DNA of 64,000 bases from Faecalicatena orotica. GTDB lineage: Bacteria; Bacillota; Clostridia; Lachnospirales; Lachnospiraceae. The translations under genes were made by a program, and so were the position numbers. Each line of letters begins with the position of its first letter. Position 1 is the stretch's first letter. The notes below the pieces were generated by a model, which made no database searches, was not told where the DNA came from, and worked only from the letters and a program-made list of their open reading frames with translations. This document shows, in pieces, positions 16,557 to 24,456 of this stretch. The DNA lies in contig NZ_QGDL01000014.1 in assembly GCF_003149245.1 (NCBI RefSeq), positions 1-64,000 of the forward strand. Direction: 5' to 3'.

Positions 16557-17384
16557 ATGGACTTTATTGAAATTTTGAAGGCGGTCATTCTTGGGATAAT
16601 CCAGGGGATTACTGAATGGCTTCCTATCAGCAGTACAGGGCATTTGATTCTATTTGACAACATATGGCCCATGACCTCGACACCGGAGTTTTTTGAAGTA
16701 TTCAAGGTCGTCATCCAGTTCGGCTCTATTCTGGCGGTTCTGGTGTTATTTTTTCATAAGCTCAATCCGTTTTCAGCACATAAGAGCAGGCGGGAAAAGA
16801 AAGAAACTTTTGACCTGTGGAAGAAAGTAGCCGTTGGCTGTGTACCGATCATTATTGTCGGGATGCCACTAGACATGGTTCTGGAGGATTATTTGTCCAG
16901 TGTCTATATAATCGCTGCGACCCTGATTATATACGGTATCGCATTTATTGTGATCGAGAATATGAAGAGACGTCCTTCTATGCGGTCTCTGGGGGAACTG
17001 ACATTTAAGACGGCCTTTTTTATAGGGTGTTTTCAGGTACTGGCGGCTATTCCCGGGACCTCCCGCAGTGGTGCAACGATACTCGGTGCGGTACTGCTTG
17101 GATGTTCACGCTATGTGGCCAGTGAGTTTTCCTTCTTCCTTGCAATACCTGTTATGGCAGGTGCAAGCGGGCTGAAGCTGATCAAATATTTCCTGAAGGT
17201 GGGGATGTTCAGTGGTACAGAGTGGGTGCTCTTAATTATAGGCACAGTAGTTTCCTTCGTAGTATCTGTATTTGCAATCCGAATGCTTCTGAGCTATATC
17301 CGCAAGCATGACTTTAAGATATTTGGTGTTTACAGAATATTACTTGGTATCATTATCATCATTTATTTTGGATTTATCGGTTAA
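16557..17384 (+). CDS. uppP: Undecaprenyl-diphosphatase
   Basis: A 275-residue BacA/UppP membrane enzyme with the two signature motifs: GIIQGITEWLPISSTGHL near residue 13-31 and PGTSRSGATI near residue 170. It dephosphorylates undecaprenyl pyrophosphate so that the lipid carrier can be reused for peptidoglycan and wall polymer synthesis; overproduction gives bacitracin tolerance. The length is normal for the family. AAAGGAG precedes ATG 16557. The P-loop kinase gene starts 20 bp downstream and is likely cotranscribed. Confidence 0.95.
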   Translation: MDFIEILKAVILGIIQGITEWLPISSTGHLILFDNIWPMTSTPEFFEVFKVVIQFGSILAVLVLFFHKLNPFSAHKSRREKKETFDLWKKVAVGCVPIIIVGMPLDMVLEDYLSSVYIIAATLIIYGIAFIVIENMKRRPSMRSLGELTFKTAFFIGCFQVLAAIPGTSRSGATILGAVLLGCSRYVASEFSFFLAIPVMAGASGLKLIKYFLKVGMFSGTEWVLLIIGTVVSFVVSVFAIRMLLSYIRKHDFKIFGVYRILLGIIIIIYFGFIG

Positions 17385-17404
17385 TACTGACGGAGGAAAT
17401 CGAA

Positions 17405-17917
17405 ATGAAGACGGCGGTTATAGGATACAGCGGATGTGGAAAGTCCACACTGGCACGATTTCTTGGAGAGAAGCACCACACAGAGGTTCTGCATCTGGAC
17501 TGCGTACACTGGCTTCCTGAATGGCAGGAGAGAAGGCATGAAGAGGAGGCAAACATTGTCTGCCAATTTATGAACCGGAATAGCTCATGGATTATTGAGG
17601 GAAATTATACCGGTCTGTTGTACGACAGAAGACTGGAAGAAGCAGACAGGATTATCATGATGTGTTTTAACCGTTTTGCCTGCCTGTTCCGTGTAATGAA
17701 AAGATTATACAGATACCGTGGGAAAACAAGGGAATCTATGACGCCCGGCTGTCCGGAAAAGCTGGATCTGGAGTTTCTGATCTGGATATTAGGTAAAGGC
17801 CGCGATCGGAGGCAAAGGAACAATTACAGACAAGTCAGGGAGAAGTACAGAGATAAAACGATTGTTATCAGGAATCAGAGACAGCTCACGGCATATATGC
17901 GGCGAGAGACAATTTAG
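17405..17917 (+). CDS. P-loop kinase-like protein (topology modulation/FlaR type)
   Basis: 170 residues with Walker A GYSGCGKST at residues 7-15, then HLDCVHWLPEW and IIEGNYTGLLYDRRLEEADRIIMM (a Walker B-like strand). This matches the family often labelled DNA topology modulation protein FlaR, a group of small adenylate-kinase-like NTPases whose substrate is not firmly known. GGAGGAAATCGAA precedes ATG 17405. A strong terminator follows. Confidence 0.8.
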   Translation: MKTAVIGYSGCGKSTLARFLGEKHHTEVLHLDCVHWLPEWQERRHEEEANIVCQFMNRNSSWIIEGNYTGLLYDRRLEEADRIIMMCFNRFACLFRVMKRLYRYRGKTRESMTPGCPEKLDLEFLIWILGKGRDRRQRNNYRQVREKYRDKTIVIRNQRQLTAYMRRETI

Positions 17918-17921
17918 AACT

Positions 17922-17972
17922 AAAAGATACCCGGACAGTAGATTGAAAATTGTCCGGGTATCTTTTTTGTTT
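17922..17972 (+). terminator. Intrinsic terminator
   Basis: A perfect 16-bp stem (17922-17937 with 17951-17966, AAAAGATACCCGGACA and its complement) is followed by a T-run. It ends the uppP-kinase transcript. Confidence 0.92.
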
Positions 17973-17977
17973 CTTTT

Positions 17978-18002
17978 TTCAAAGGGGTCTGACCCCTTTG
18001 GA
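17978..18002. repeat. Dispersed palindromic repeat, copy 3
   Basis: CAAAGGGGTC-T-GACCCCTTTG at 17980-18000 is the shortest form of the GGGTCTGACCC family. It sits between the terminator of the kinase gene and the stop codon (18004) of the convergent symporter gene, where it may add termination on the minus strand. Confidence 0.8.
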
Positions 18003-18003
18003 T

Positions 18004-19302
18004 TTATTCAGCAGGAACTTCGGCGATTGGGACTTCCGGGAATTCCATTCCGTGTACCGTACCGCCCGCAGCGGCCTTGGCGGCTTTCCGTGCTGCTTTG
18101 CGGTCTTCTGCCTTTGAGATACAGATGGCACAGTTTGCGTCACCGGTAATGTTGACAACGGTACGTCCCATATCAAGGATACGGTCAATTCCGGCAATCA
18201 GTGCGATTCCTTCCAACGGAAGGCCGGCACTCTGAAGTACCATAGAGAGCATGATAACTCCGGAGCCGGGAACACCTGCTGTACCTACAGAGGCCAGTGT
18301 GGCTGTGAGCACAACCATGATCTGCTGTGTCAGTGTCAGGTGGATGCCGAATACATTTGCGATGAAGATTGCACATACGCCCTGATAGATGGAGGTTCCG
18401 TTCATGTTAATCGTAGCGCCTAAAGGAAGTACGAAGCTGGTAATCTCTTTTTTGGCTCCCAGTTTCTGGCTGCATTCGATGTTCAGCGGCAGTGCGCCCA
18501 CTGAACTGGATGAGGAGAATGCCATAGTCATAGCGGGCAGCATTCCTTTGAAAAATGCCAGTGGTGACATTCTGGCCATTGTCTTTGTTGTGAAAGAGAA
18601 TACAACAGCCATATGGAAAATATACGCAAGGTAGATAACGATAATTAGTTTTAATAATGGAAGCAGGACGGATGGGCCGTTTTCTGCAACTACAGGAAGC
18701 AAAAGGGCAAATACACCAACCGGAGATAGTTTGATGATGATCCCCATAATCTGAAGACAGACATCTGTCATGCTGTCGATCAGCCGTCCCAGAGGTTCTC
18801 CTTTTTCCCCGGCGAGAATGATTCCAAATCCGAAGAAGAGCGCCAGTACGATTACTTGAAGCATGGTAGCTGAAACAAGTGGTTCTACTGCGTTTGAGGG
18901 GAATATATTGAGCAGGGTATCCATAAAGCTCGGTGTTTCAACGCTCTCAAATGTGAGTGCTTCTGTTGCAAGGTTGAAGCCTGTTCCAACCTTGCTCACA
19001 TTGGCGAAAACCATACCAAGTGTAACTGCAACTGCCGTGGTCACCAGATAGAAGGATACACTTTTAAGTCCGACAGAACCGACTTTTTTTATATCCTTCA
19101 TGGAAATAACTCCGCTGATAATGGAACATAATACAACAGGGACAACAATCATTTTAATCAGATTCAGAAACAGTGTACCAAATGGTTTGATATACTCGAC
19201 TGCGAACTCGGGATTCTTCTGGAATGGGATTCCTCCCAGAATACCGAGTACCATACCCAGCATAATCAGGAATGGCAGTGACACTTTAAATTTCTTTTTC
19301 AT
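18004..19302 (-). CDS. Dicarboxylate/amino acid:cation symporter (DAACS family)
   Basis: 432 residues from ATG 19302, which has AAAGGAG upstream; a longer reading to 19326 lacks a site. Family motifs are clear: a serine-rich reentrant loop AFSSSSSVGALPLNIE, then GATINMNGTSIYQGVCAIF, and GVPGSGVIMLSMVL with the DRILDMGRTVVNITGDANCA segment that carries substrate- and cation-binding residues. It imports glutamate, aspartate or C4-dicarboxylates with Na+ or H+. The divergent GlnK/GlnL-like two-component system and the operator-like box at 19377-19392 suggest that its transcription responds to such a substrate. The C-terminal tail is alanine-rich. Confidence 0.93.
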   Translation of the reverse strand: MKKKFKVSLPFLIMLGMVLGILGGIPFQKNPEFAVEYIKPFGTLFLNLIKMIVVPVVLCSIISGVISMKDIKKVGSVGLKSVSFYLVTTAVAVTLGMVFANVSKVGTGFNLATEALTFESVETPSFMDTLLNIFPSNAVEPLVSATMLQVIVLALFFGFGIILAGEKGEPLGRLIDSMTDVCLQIMGIIIKLSPVGVFALLLPVVAENGPSVLLPLLKLIIVIYLAYIFHMAVVFSFTTKTMARMSPLAFFKGMLPAMTMAFSSSSSVGALPLNIECSQKLGAKKEITSFVLPLGATINMNGTSIYQGVCAIFIANVFGIHLTLTQQIMVVLTATLASVGTAGVPGSGVIMLSMVLQSAGLPLEGIALIAGIDRILDMGRTVVNITGDANCAICISKAEDRKAARKAAKAAAGGTVHGMEFPEVPIAEVPAE

Positions 19303-19376
19303 ATTAGAATCTCCTTTCAATTGCAAATCTCTTTTTAATCCGTTCGTCTCTCTACGTTATATATTAGTAATAACCT

Positions 19377-19392
19377 ACAAAAAACTACAAAA
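19377..19392 (-). promoter_or_regulatory. GlnL-type operator candidate
   Basis: Read on the minus strand the sequence is TTTTGT-AGTT-TTTTGT. This is exactly the TTTTGT-N4-TTTTGT direct repeat that, from memory, is bound by B. subtilis GlnL. It lies about 75 bp before the symporter start, upstream of a possible -10 (TATAAC on the minus strand), and the divergent operon encodes a GlnL-like regulator. Function is inferred. Confidence 0.65.
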
Positions 19393-19497
19393 ATATTTCT
19401 GGAAAATATAAAATTGCACAATGCGATAATAATTTAACACTTGCGGCAGCACGGCCACGTCTGTATACTTAAAGGTAGACCAATGGGAGGTGGAGGC

Positions 19498-20742
19498 ATG
19501 ACTTCAATACCGGGGATTTTAAAAAATAAGCGGATCAGGGCAGTTTGCTATGGAATTCTGCTGGGACTTGTCTGTCAGATTTACATTGCGCCATTTGCCT
19601 ATTCGAGTTATGTTGTCTCTCTGGGGACGCCGGTTTTAACGGCACTGCTTTTATTTTATCCATCCATTTGCGTGATACCGCTGACATTTTCCATGACAGT
19701 GACGGCGTGCCTGCTGCGGGGTGTAATCGGTGCAGCAACCGGAAAAACTACATTTTCAGATATGTTTATCCCGGCTGTTTTTTATTATGGTGTGTACAGC
19801 CTGATCCTGTGTATTTGTGTCAGGCTTTTCAGGGAGCGTGGGAAGTCGAAGCTTATGGCAGGAATGATTTTCTGCGATTTTGCCGCGAATGCAGTGCAGC
19901 TCGTGCTTATGGGACATGTTGACGGTGCGGCGGTTGTAGATTCTGCGCTTGTAGCAGTGATACGCGGTGTGCTTGTCTGGATGCTGTACTGGATGTATGA
20001 ATGGGAACACCTGTATCTGAGGAAAAAAGAACATCAGAGCCATTATGCACAGTTGAACCAGATCGTGACAGATATCTATGCAGAATCCTTTTACCTGAGG
20101 AAATCGATGGAAGATTTGAATGAACTGACCAGAAAGAGCCACCAGCTTTATGAGAATCTGGAGGTGGAAGGGCAGGATGGACAGCCGGCGCTTGATATTG
20201 CAAGAGAGGCGCACGAGATCCGTAAGGATTACCAGAGGATTGTGGAAGGAATCTCATCACTTGTACACGAGCATGAAGAGAAAAGCATGAAGCTTTCTTA
20301 TATTTTGCGGATAATTGAAGACAATACGAAACGTCAGATAAATGAGCGGGGCAGGATGTTGTCATTTAAGCTGAGGAATCAGTCTGAGATGCAGATACAA
20401 CATTATTATGATATATTTACGATTTTAAATAATCTGCTTGTAAACAGTATGGATGCCTGCGAAGAGAACGGACATATCAGCCTTACTGTTCAGGAACAGG
20501 ACCAGATGTTGAAACTGGAGGTCGCAGATGACGGATGCGGGATGGATGAGGATACGAAAGAATATATCTGGGGAGCCGGGTTTTCTACGAAATATGATAA
20601 AGAAACAGGGCAGATGTCCACAGGGATCGGATTGTGCCATGTGGCAAATGTAATCAGGCATCTGGATGGATCGGTAGAAGTAGAGAGTGCGCCGGGAAAG
20701 GGCACAAAATTCACGGTGCTGCTTCCACTTAAGGAATTGTAA
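19498..20742 (+). CDS. GlnK-like sensor histidine kinase
   Basis: 414 residues from ATG 19498 (GGGAGGTGGAGG upstream). About five or six membrane helices span 15-165. A helical region with His239 in EAHEIRKDYQRI is the likely phosphoacceptor. A HATPase domain fills 300-414 (N box NNLLVNSMDA 311-320, DDGCGM 344-349, TGIGLCHV). Its partner has a YcbB output domain, the pairing seen in B. subtilis GlnK-GlnL. It probably senses glutamine, glutamate or a dicarboxylate at the membrane. The response regulator gene begins 35 bp downstream. Confidence 0.85.
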   Translation: MTSIPGILKNKRIRAVCYGILLGLVCQIYIAPFAYSSYVVSLGTPVLTALLLFYPSICVIPLTFSMTVTACLLRGVIGAATGKTTFSDMFIPAVFYYGVYSLILCICVRLFRERGKSKLMAGMIFCDFAANAVQLVLMGHVDGAAVVDSALVAVIRGVLVWMLYWMYEWEHLYLRKKEHQSHYAQLNQIVTDIYAESFYLRKSMEDLNELTRKSHQLYENLEVEGQDGQPALDIAREAHEIRKDYQRIVEGISSLVHEHEEKSMKLSYILRIIEDNTKRQINERGRMLSFKLRNQSEMQIQHYYDIFTILNNLLVNSMDACEENGHISLTVQEQDQMLKLEVADDGCGMDEDTKEYIWGAGFSTKYDKETGQMSTGIGLCHVANVIRHLDGSVEVESAPGKGTKFTVLLPLKEL

Positions 20743-20777
20743 TGGTAAATATGGGGCATAAGACGGAGGGGTAGAAG

Positions 20778-21644
20778 ATGAAACCTTCTATATTTATAGT
20801 AGATGATGACAAAAATATACAGAAAATGCTGGAACTTTTTATCCGCAGGGAGGATCTGGGAAGAATTACCGGGATTCAGGACTCTGGGGAGGATGCGGCG
20901 GAAGAAATCCTGTTTGCACAGCCGGACATCGTACTTCTGGACCTGCTTCTCCCGGGAAAGGATGGGATCCACGTTCTGGAGGAAATCATTCAGGGCGGTT
21001 TCAAAGGAAAAGTAATCATGATCTCACAGGTTGATGACCCCGTGATGATGGAAAAAGCCTACGAGAGAGGGATTATGTTCTATATTAACAAACCGCTCAA
21101 TGCCATCGAGGTCATCAGTGTAATCTCGAATGTGGCTAAACTGGTAAACCTCCAGAAATCTATGGATACGATTCAAGGTGCACTTATGGGCATTCAGTCC
21201 GCACCGTCGGTTAGTAGAAATGTGCTGAATGAAAGATATCAAAAGATATGCTCTGATATCGGAATCTGGGGGATGAAAGGGATTGATGAACTGAAAAAGA
21301 TTATTTTCACCATACTGGAATACCAGAAGGTGGAAAAGTCTTACCAGATGAAGGAAATATATGAAAAAGTAGCTGGTGAACTATATGGAACAGACCAGCT
21401 TGCTTCCAATAAGAAAGCACTGGAACAGAGAATCAGGAGAATCATGCTGAAGGCTCTGGACAATATTGCACAGATGGGGGCAGAGGACTATTATGACCCT
21501 GTGTTTGCAGATTATGCGAACCTGCTGTTTGATTTCGGGCAGGTAAGGGCAGGGATGAGGCACTTAAAAGACTCCTCTTCAGAGCCGGGGCGGATCAGTT
21601 CCAAGAAATTTATCGAAGGGATTCTTCTCAGAATGACGGCCTAG
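20778..21644 (+). CDS. GlnL-like response regulator with YcbB domain
   Basis: 288 residues. The receiver domain (1-120) has acidic residues 9-11, phosphoacceptor Asp55 in VLLDLLLPG and the lysine of FYINKPLNA. Residues about 130-288 (YQKICSDIGIWGMKGIDELKKIIFTILEY...EQRIRRIMLKALDNIAQMG) fit the YcbB DNA-binding domain of the GlnL family. It should bind the direct repeat at 19377-19392 and activate the divergent symporter gene. ATG 20778 follows CGGAGGGG. Confidence 0.85.
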   Translation: MKPSIFIVDDDKNIQKMLELFIRREDLGRITGIQDSGEDAAEEILFAQPDIVLLDLLLPGKDGIHVLEEIIQGGFKGKVIMISQVDDPVMMEKAYERGIMFYINKPLNAIEVISVISNVAKLVNLQKSMDTIQGALMGIQSAPSVSRNVLNERYQKICSDIGIWGMKGIDELKKIIFTILEYQKVEKSYQMKEIYEKVAGELYGTDQLASNKKALEQRIRRIMLKALDNIAQMGAEDYYDPVFADYANLLFDFGQVRAGMRHLKDSSSEPGRISSKKFIEGILLRMTA

Positions 21645-21822
21645 ATGGAAAATGCTGGGCTTCAGCAGCAGAAATAGTTATGTGTTGAAGTATAAATACA
21701 AGATATAAAAGAATATGAAGACGGCTGACAGACTTTTATCTTTTTCAACAAAGGGATAATGCTATAATCTTCCGGACAAGGACCAGACGGCCCTGACAAG
21801 CTTAATTTAGGAGGAAGATTAT

Positions 21823-22485
21823 ATGTATAGGAAGAAACGGATCATAGCGGTACTGCTTGCAGCATTTATGCTCGCTCTGTTAGTTGGATGTGTCGGGAAA
21901 TTCGATGCAGGCGGATACACGAAGTCACTTTTGGATGTTACTTATAAGAACGACGCACAGCAGTATATCGAGCTGACAGGCTCCACAAAGGATGCGGCGG
22001 ACAAGATATTTGAAAAAAATCTGGATGCCACGATGGAGGAATTTGAAAACCTGAATCTGCCGGACGAGCTGGAAAACAAATACCGTCAGCTGTTCGGGGA
22101 TTTGATCAGAAATGTAAAATATACAGTGAGCGAGGCCAAGGAAGATGACAATGGGAACTTTACAGTCGATGTGTCGATTGAGCCGCTGACTATTTTTGAC
22201 GATACATATACAGACTTTCAGAATCAGGCAAAGGAATATGCAACCCAGGTCAGCAATGATGTAATGAACGGGGCCACCATGCCTTCTGACGAAGAGATGC
22301 AGAATCATATCTACGAGTTATATTATGAAATTCTGAATCAGGATCTGGAGAAAGGGCTCCAGTATGGGGAGACTGAGGTCATAACCGTGCATGTGAACCG
22401 GGGGGAAGGGGACATCTATGAGATTCCGCAGGAGGATATGACGGCGCTGGATGAAGCGATGCTGTCACAGACAGTGCTGCAGTAG
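21823..22485 (+). CDS. Lipoprotein, paralogue of the one at 26829
   Basis: 220 residues. A lipoprotein signal (LALLVGC, Cys at about residue 23) is followed by a mostly helical soluble domain: KFDAGGYTKSLLDVTYKNDAQQYIELTG, NVKYTVSEAKEDDNGNFTVDVSIEPL and IYEIPQEDMTALDEAM. The same blocks in the same order occur in the protein at 26829-27488, so the two are clear paralogues. No function is known to me; such lipoproteins are common and multi-copy in Lachnospiraceae. AGGAGGAAGATTAT precedes ATG 21823, and TATAAT at 21763-21768 is a likely -10. Confidence 0.8.
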   Translation: MYRKKRIIAVLLAAFMLALLVGCVGKFDAGGYTKSLLDVTYKNDAQQYIELTGSTKDAADKIFEKNLDATMEEFENLNLPDELENKYRQLFGDLIRNVKYTVSEAKEDDNGNFTVDVSIEPLTIFDDTYTDFQNQAKEYATQVSNDVMNGATMPSDEEMQNHIYELYYEILNQDLEKGLQYGETEVITVHVNRGEGDIYEIPQEDMTALDEAMLSQTVLQ

Positions 22486-22541
22486 TGGATAAAAAGAATG
22501 ACCATAGCATAAAAAATTAAAAAATGCATTTAATTAAGTCT

Positions 22542-22577
22542 GCTGCCAGTTAAGGAATGTAATTGGCAGCATTTTTT
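22542..22577 (+). terminator. Intrinsic terminator
   Basis: The stem GCTGCCA (22542-22548), extended by TTA/TAA pairs, with TGGCAGC (22564-22570), is followed by a six-T run. It ends the lipoprotein transcript. Confidence 0.85.
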
Positions 22578-22619
22578 CATTCTAATACTATAAAAAAAGT
22601 ATCATGAATGGGTGATGAT

Positions 22620-22648
22620 TTGAATAACCAGAGCATAAATGTTATAAT
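22620..22648 (+). promoter_or_regulatory. Promoter of the MNT-HEPN pair
   Basis: TTGAAT at 22620-22625 and TATAAT at 22643-22648 have a 17-bp spacer, 46 bp before the first start codon. Confidence 0.75.
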
Positions 22649-22694
22649 CTTATTGTGAATTAGAAACATCAACTATTGGGAAAGGAGCAGGCTA

Positions 22695-23030
22695 ATGCAG
22701 AAAAACACGCATGATATTTTACTTGAGTTTACACGTGGGATAAAGTCTATACTTGGAAACAGGCTGACTAAAGCGATTTTATATGGCTCATACGCGCGTG
22801 GAGACTTTAGGGAAAATTCAGATATTGATATCATGGTTTTGACTACTCTTACGGATGAAGAAATTGAAAAGGTAGAAACTCGTGTATTTGATTTGGCATT
22901 TGATTTTCAGATGGACTATGGGATAGATATTAGCGTAGTTATTAAGAATGAAGATCATTTCAATTATTGGCTCGGGGCGGTACCATTTTATAATAATGTG
23001 CAGAAGGAAGGAGTAGTTTTAGATGAATAG
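22695..23030 (+). CDS. MNT-type nucleotidyltransferase (putative antitoxin)
   Basis: A 111-residue minimal nucleotidyltransferase with GSYARGD at 31-37, Asp44 and Asp46 in SDIDIMV and a third acidic residue near Asp78: the complete polymerase-beta-like catalytic set. In HEPN/MNT (type VII) systems such a protein neutralises the HEPN partner, in the studied case by adding AMP to it. The last 8 bp overlap the HEPN gene, so the two are translationally coupled. AAAGGAGCAG precedes ATG 22695. Base composition is more AT-rich than the neighbours. Confidence 0.85.
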   Translation: MQKNTHDILLEFTRGIKSILGNRLTKAILYGSYARGDFRENSDIDIMVLTTLTDEEIEKVETRVFDLAFDFQMDYGIDISVVIKNEDHFNYWLGAVPFYNNVQKEGVVLDE

Positions 23031-23418
23031 CAGGCAGATGGAGTTAAGTAAATATCGCCTTAAAGAATCAGAAGACAGTTTAAAGGTTGCGGGGCATTGC
23101 TTGAAAGAAGGACTTTTTAAAGATTCTATTAACCGCTCTTATTATGCTACTTTTTATTCTATAAAGGCGGTACTGGCAATAGGGACTATTGACTTTAAAC
23201 GTCACAAAGATGTAATAGCATATTTTAATAAAAATTATATTGCAACAGAAATTTTTCCACGAGAACTAGGCAGACGCTTAGGAACATTAAAACAGCTACG
23301 TGAGAAAAGTGACTATGATGATTTCTATATAGCTTCCAAAGAAAAAGCAGAGGAACAATATCAAACAGCAGAAATGGTACATAATTACGTGAAAAATTAT
23401 CTGTTAGAAAAACAATAA
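23023..23418 (+). CDS. HEPN domain protein (putative toxin)
   Basis: 131 residues, all helical, matching the HEPN pattern: SLKVAGHCLKEGLFKDSINRSYYATFYSIKAVLAI. The canonical RNase motif is R-x4-6-H; here Arg38 is kept but the histidine position is Tyr45 (RSYYATFY). In my memory this variant is common in bacterial members of this subfamily. The protein may be a ribonuclease toxin held in check by the MNT partner, or an inactive accessory. AAGGAG at 23006-23011 lies inside the upstream gene. Confidence 0.8.
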   Translation: MNSRQMELSKYRLKESEDSLKVAGHCLKEGLFKDSINRSYYATFYSIKAVLAIGTIDFKRHKDVIAYFNKNYIATEIFPRELGRRLGTLKQLREKSDYDDFYIASKEKAEEQYQTAEMVHNYVKNYLLEKQ

Positions 23419-23892
23419 GTTATTTAGAGGCTGTTGAACATTTGGACTTATAAGTATGGCCTAATTTCGTCTGGCTTCAGTTCTAAATTTCCTAAAAATA
23501 ATTTTATAGAAAAGAGAGATTACCCATCTAATTACAAAATTTTTGTTTTATGGACAGCATTTGTTCATTAATTAGTAATAAGAGAAAATAGGAGAGGTTA
23601 ATAAACTGGGTTAAACAAGTTATTTTAAGATAATAAATGCGACAATCTACGAGTTTTATTATTGTTAGTAATGGAAAGATAAATAAAGAAAAATATGTAT
23701 GATAATTTGATTCTGTCATTTTATATAGATATAAAGAACAAAATTATAAAAATATCTATATAGAACAGAAGAGATAACTCATCTTTTGATGAACTATATG
23801 AATTTTAGTAAAGAAATACACGATTAAGTGATTTATGTATTTTGGGTGAGATGATATTATCAAGAAATATTTAAACTACGGGAGGGATAGAT
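23419..23892. other. AT-rich intergenic stretch
   Basis: This 474-bp segment is strongly AT-rich and holds no supported gene. The only structure noted is an 11-bp inverted repeat, TATATAGATAT (23722-23732) with ATATCTATATA (23752-23762). A minus-strand reading frame at 23528-23719 has no ribosome binding site. It probably belongs to the same acquired segment as the HEPN/MNT pair. Confidence 0.5.
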
Positions 23893-24093
23893 ATGGATAT
23901 ATTTAAGTCAATATTGGGTTTAAACAATATTCAGGTTAGTCTATTTAACATGAATTATGATTCATTATTAAGTGCGTCGGAAGCACTTTGTATACCTTAT
24001 TCTACAATTTCGCATATGCTTGACCAGAATAGTAAGGCAATGGAGATTAAAATTATAAAATACATGGTCAGGTATATAAATCATATTGAGTAA
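23893..24093 (+). CDS. Small hypothetical protein, 66 residues
   Basis: ATG 23893 is preceded by GGGAGGG. The product has a segment SLLSASEALCIPYSTISHMLDQN that resembles a helix-turn-helix (residues about 24-46), then KIIKYMVRYINHIE. It would be an unusually small DNA-binding protein or the remnant of a larger one. Codon use is AT-rich like the surrounding island. No family is recognised. Confidence 0.45.
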   Translation: MDIFKSILGLNNIQVSLFNMNYDSLLSASEALCIPYSTISHMLDQNSKAMEIKIIKYMVRYINHIE

Positions 24094-24181
24094 TTCCCTT
24101 AGGATTGAAAATGCTATCTCATTTTAGGAGTGATTCCTAGTTGACTATATCCTTGACTACATAGGAATTTTTCGGAAAATG

Positions 24182-24220
24182 AAAAATGCCGGACTCCTTG
24201 AAAATTCAAGGCTTCCGGCA
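24182..24220 (-). terminator. Terminator of tRNA-Trp
   Basis: On the minus strand, TGCCGGA/TCCGGCA (outer, 24214-24220 with 24187-24193) and CCTTGAA/TTCAAGG (inner) form one long stem, followed by a run of five T. Confidence 0.9.
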
Positions 24221-24230
24221 CTTTGTAATA

Positions 24231-24301
24231 CAGGGGATGAGAGAATCGAACTCCCACCAAAGGTTTTGGAGACCCCTATCATACCACTTGACCAATCCCC
24301 T
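24231..24301 (-). tRNA. tRNA-Trp (CCA)
   Basis: The 71-nt minus-strand sequence folds as a cloverleaf: acceptor AGGGGAT/ATCCCCT, discriminator G, anticodon stem GGGGT/ACCTT with loop CTCCAAA (anticodon CCA) and T-arm loop TTCGATT. The CCA tail is not encoded. It is flanked by its own promoter and terminator. Confidence 0.93.
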
Positions 24302-24335
24302 ATTTGTTTGTGACTCAATTACCAGTCACTTGATT

Positions 24336-24364
24336 ATTATACTCATAGGACATATATTTGTCAA
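24336..24364 (-). promoter_or_regulatory. Promoter of tRNA-Trp
   Basis: The minus strand carries TTGACA (24359-24364) and TATAAT (24336-24341) with exactly 17 bp between them. Confidence 0.9.
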
Positions 24365-24421
24365 GAAAAATTAAAAACTTTTTTAAATTTTTCTCCGGCC
24401 TATATCATCACACTTATGCAG

Positions 24422-24449
24422 AAGCAGGGTACAGCACGATACCCTGCTT
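24422..24449 (-). terminator. Terminator of the MerR-linked MATE gene
   Basis: The stem AAGCAGGGTA (24422-24431) / TACCCTGCTT (24440-24449) lies just after the MATE stop codon on the minus strand. Confidence 0.7.
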
Positions 24450-24456
24450 TTATGCA

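Noticed and set aside
24231-24301. Direct repeat of the tRNA-Trp 3' end marking an integrated element
   Set aside because: I found no second copy of the tRNA end and no integrase in the window, so an attachment site is not claimed.
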